The position numbers and the translations under genes were made by a program. A stretch of 6,404 nt of DNA from an uncultured Oscillospiraceae bacterium. GTDB taxonomy: Bacteria; Bacillota_A; Clostridia; Oscillospirales; Oscillospiraceae. The stretch covers positions 1 through 6,404 of the forward strand of contig CAKTGD010000094.1 of assembly GCA_934561335.1 (NCBI GenBank), in the 5' to 3' direction. How positions within the stretch are numbered: the stretch's first letter is position 1; the number at the start of each line of letters is the position of its first letter. The notes under the pieces were generated by a model, which did not search any database, had not been told where the DNA came from, and saw only the letters and a list, made by a program, of their open reading frames with translations. This document shows positions 6,223-6,404 of the stretch, piece after piece.

Positions 6223-6404
6223 ATGAGCGAGGAAAACATCTACACGTTTGAAAATGAGCAGTACCGCAAGACCTACTGGCATACCTGCTCCCACATTCTG
6301 GCACAGGCCGTGAAGCGGCTGCACCCGGAGGTGAAGCTGGCCATCGGCCCCAGCATCGACAACGGCTTTTACTACGATCTGGACGCGCCCTTTGCCTTCA
6401 CGCC
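6223..6404 (+). CDS. thrS: Threonyl-tRNA synthetase, N-terminal part (runs off the window)
   Basis: Sixty codons are visible. Residues 18-52 contain [19 protein letters not shown] followed by [16 protein letters not shown], the start of the ThrRS N2 editing domain. The HxxxH pair (H20, H24) corresponds to the histidines that help hydrolyse mischarged Ser-tRNA-Thr. The enzyme charges tRNA-Thr in the cytoplasm. In most ThrRS this region is preceded by a TGS (N1) domain of roughly 60 residues. Here only about 17 residues precede it, so the TGS domain is absent, a variant that I believe is found among Clostridia. No upstream in-frame extension is possible within the leader, because the T-box terminator lies just upstream. 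Control by the T-box with a Thr specifier agrees with the identity. The aminoacylation and anticodon-binding domains lie beyond the window. Confidence 0.95.
   Translation, partial: MSEENIYTFENEQYRKTYWHTCSHILAQAVKRLHPEVKLAIGPSIDNGFYYDLDAPFAFT

Noticed and set aside
1..6404. CRISPR array, insertion sequence, tRNA or rRNA genes
   Set aside because: No regularly spaced repeats, transposase motifs or tRNA/rRNA signatures were seen; the only RNA element is the T-box leader.

Overview
The window looks like chromosomal DNA of a G+C-rich, low-oxygen Clostridia member, probably of the Oscillospiraceae/Ruminococcaceae type. This rests on the combination of a very large 2-hydroxyacyl-CoA-dehydratase-activator-like protein, a T-box in front of thrS, strong AGGAGG-type ribosome binding sites and consensus sigma-A promoters. 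The lineage is an inference from gene content and style; no marker gene fixes it.

Layout. Positions 1-886 are a visibly A+T-richer, gene-poor stretch. It begins with a 9-bp inverted repeat. Next comes the 3' remnant of a Sir2-type (class M sirtuin-like) deacylase gene, broken by two single-base frameshifts, followed by a 12-bp terminator-like hairpin. About 400 bp follow in which I see no gene, only a tandem 9-mer repeat and a small inverted repeat. From about 886 the composition changes sharply. A single 1408-codon gene (929-5155) occupies two thirds of the window, with its own probable extended -10 promoter and a strong intrinsic terminator. It encodes a fused protein with two BadF/BadG/HgdC ATPase domains, a four-cysteine motif, a DUF2229 region and an HgdB/double-cubane-like C-terminal part. 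A separately promoted HAD-superfamily phosphatase (phosphoglycolate phosphatase-like, 5277-5918) follows.

The right end is a well-resolved regulatory unit. A perfect TTGACA-17-TATAAT promoter, whose -35 box contains the stop codon of the phosphatase gene, drives a T-box leader. The leader has a probable ACC (Thr) specifier, a Stem II/pseudoknot region, Stem III, an antiterminator with the T-box bulge and a competing terminator. It precedes the start of thrS, which runs off the window. The encoded threonyl-tRNA synthetase appears to lack the N-terminal TGS domain and starts almost directly with the editing domain.

How the parts relate. The three intact genes seem to be separate transcription units, not one pathway. 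The large protein is expected to use ATP to drive low-potential electron transfer, with no separate dehydratase subunits nearby. The phosphatase is housekeeping metabolite repair. thrS is controlled by uncharged tRNA-Thr. The most interesting objects are the fused ATPase/reductase, with two cysteine pairs of equal spacing that imply an internal pseudo-dimer, and the decayed sirtuin flank.
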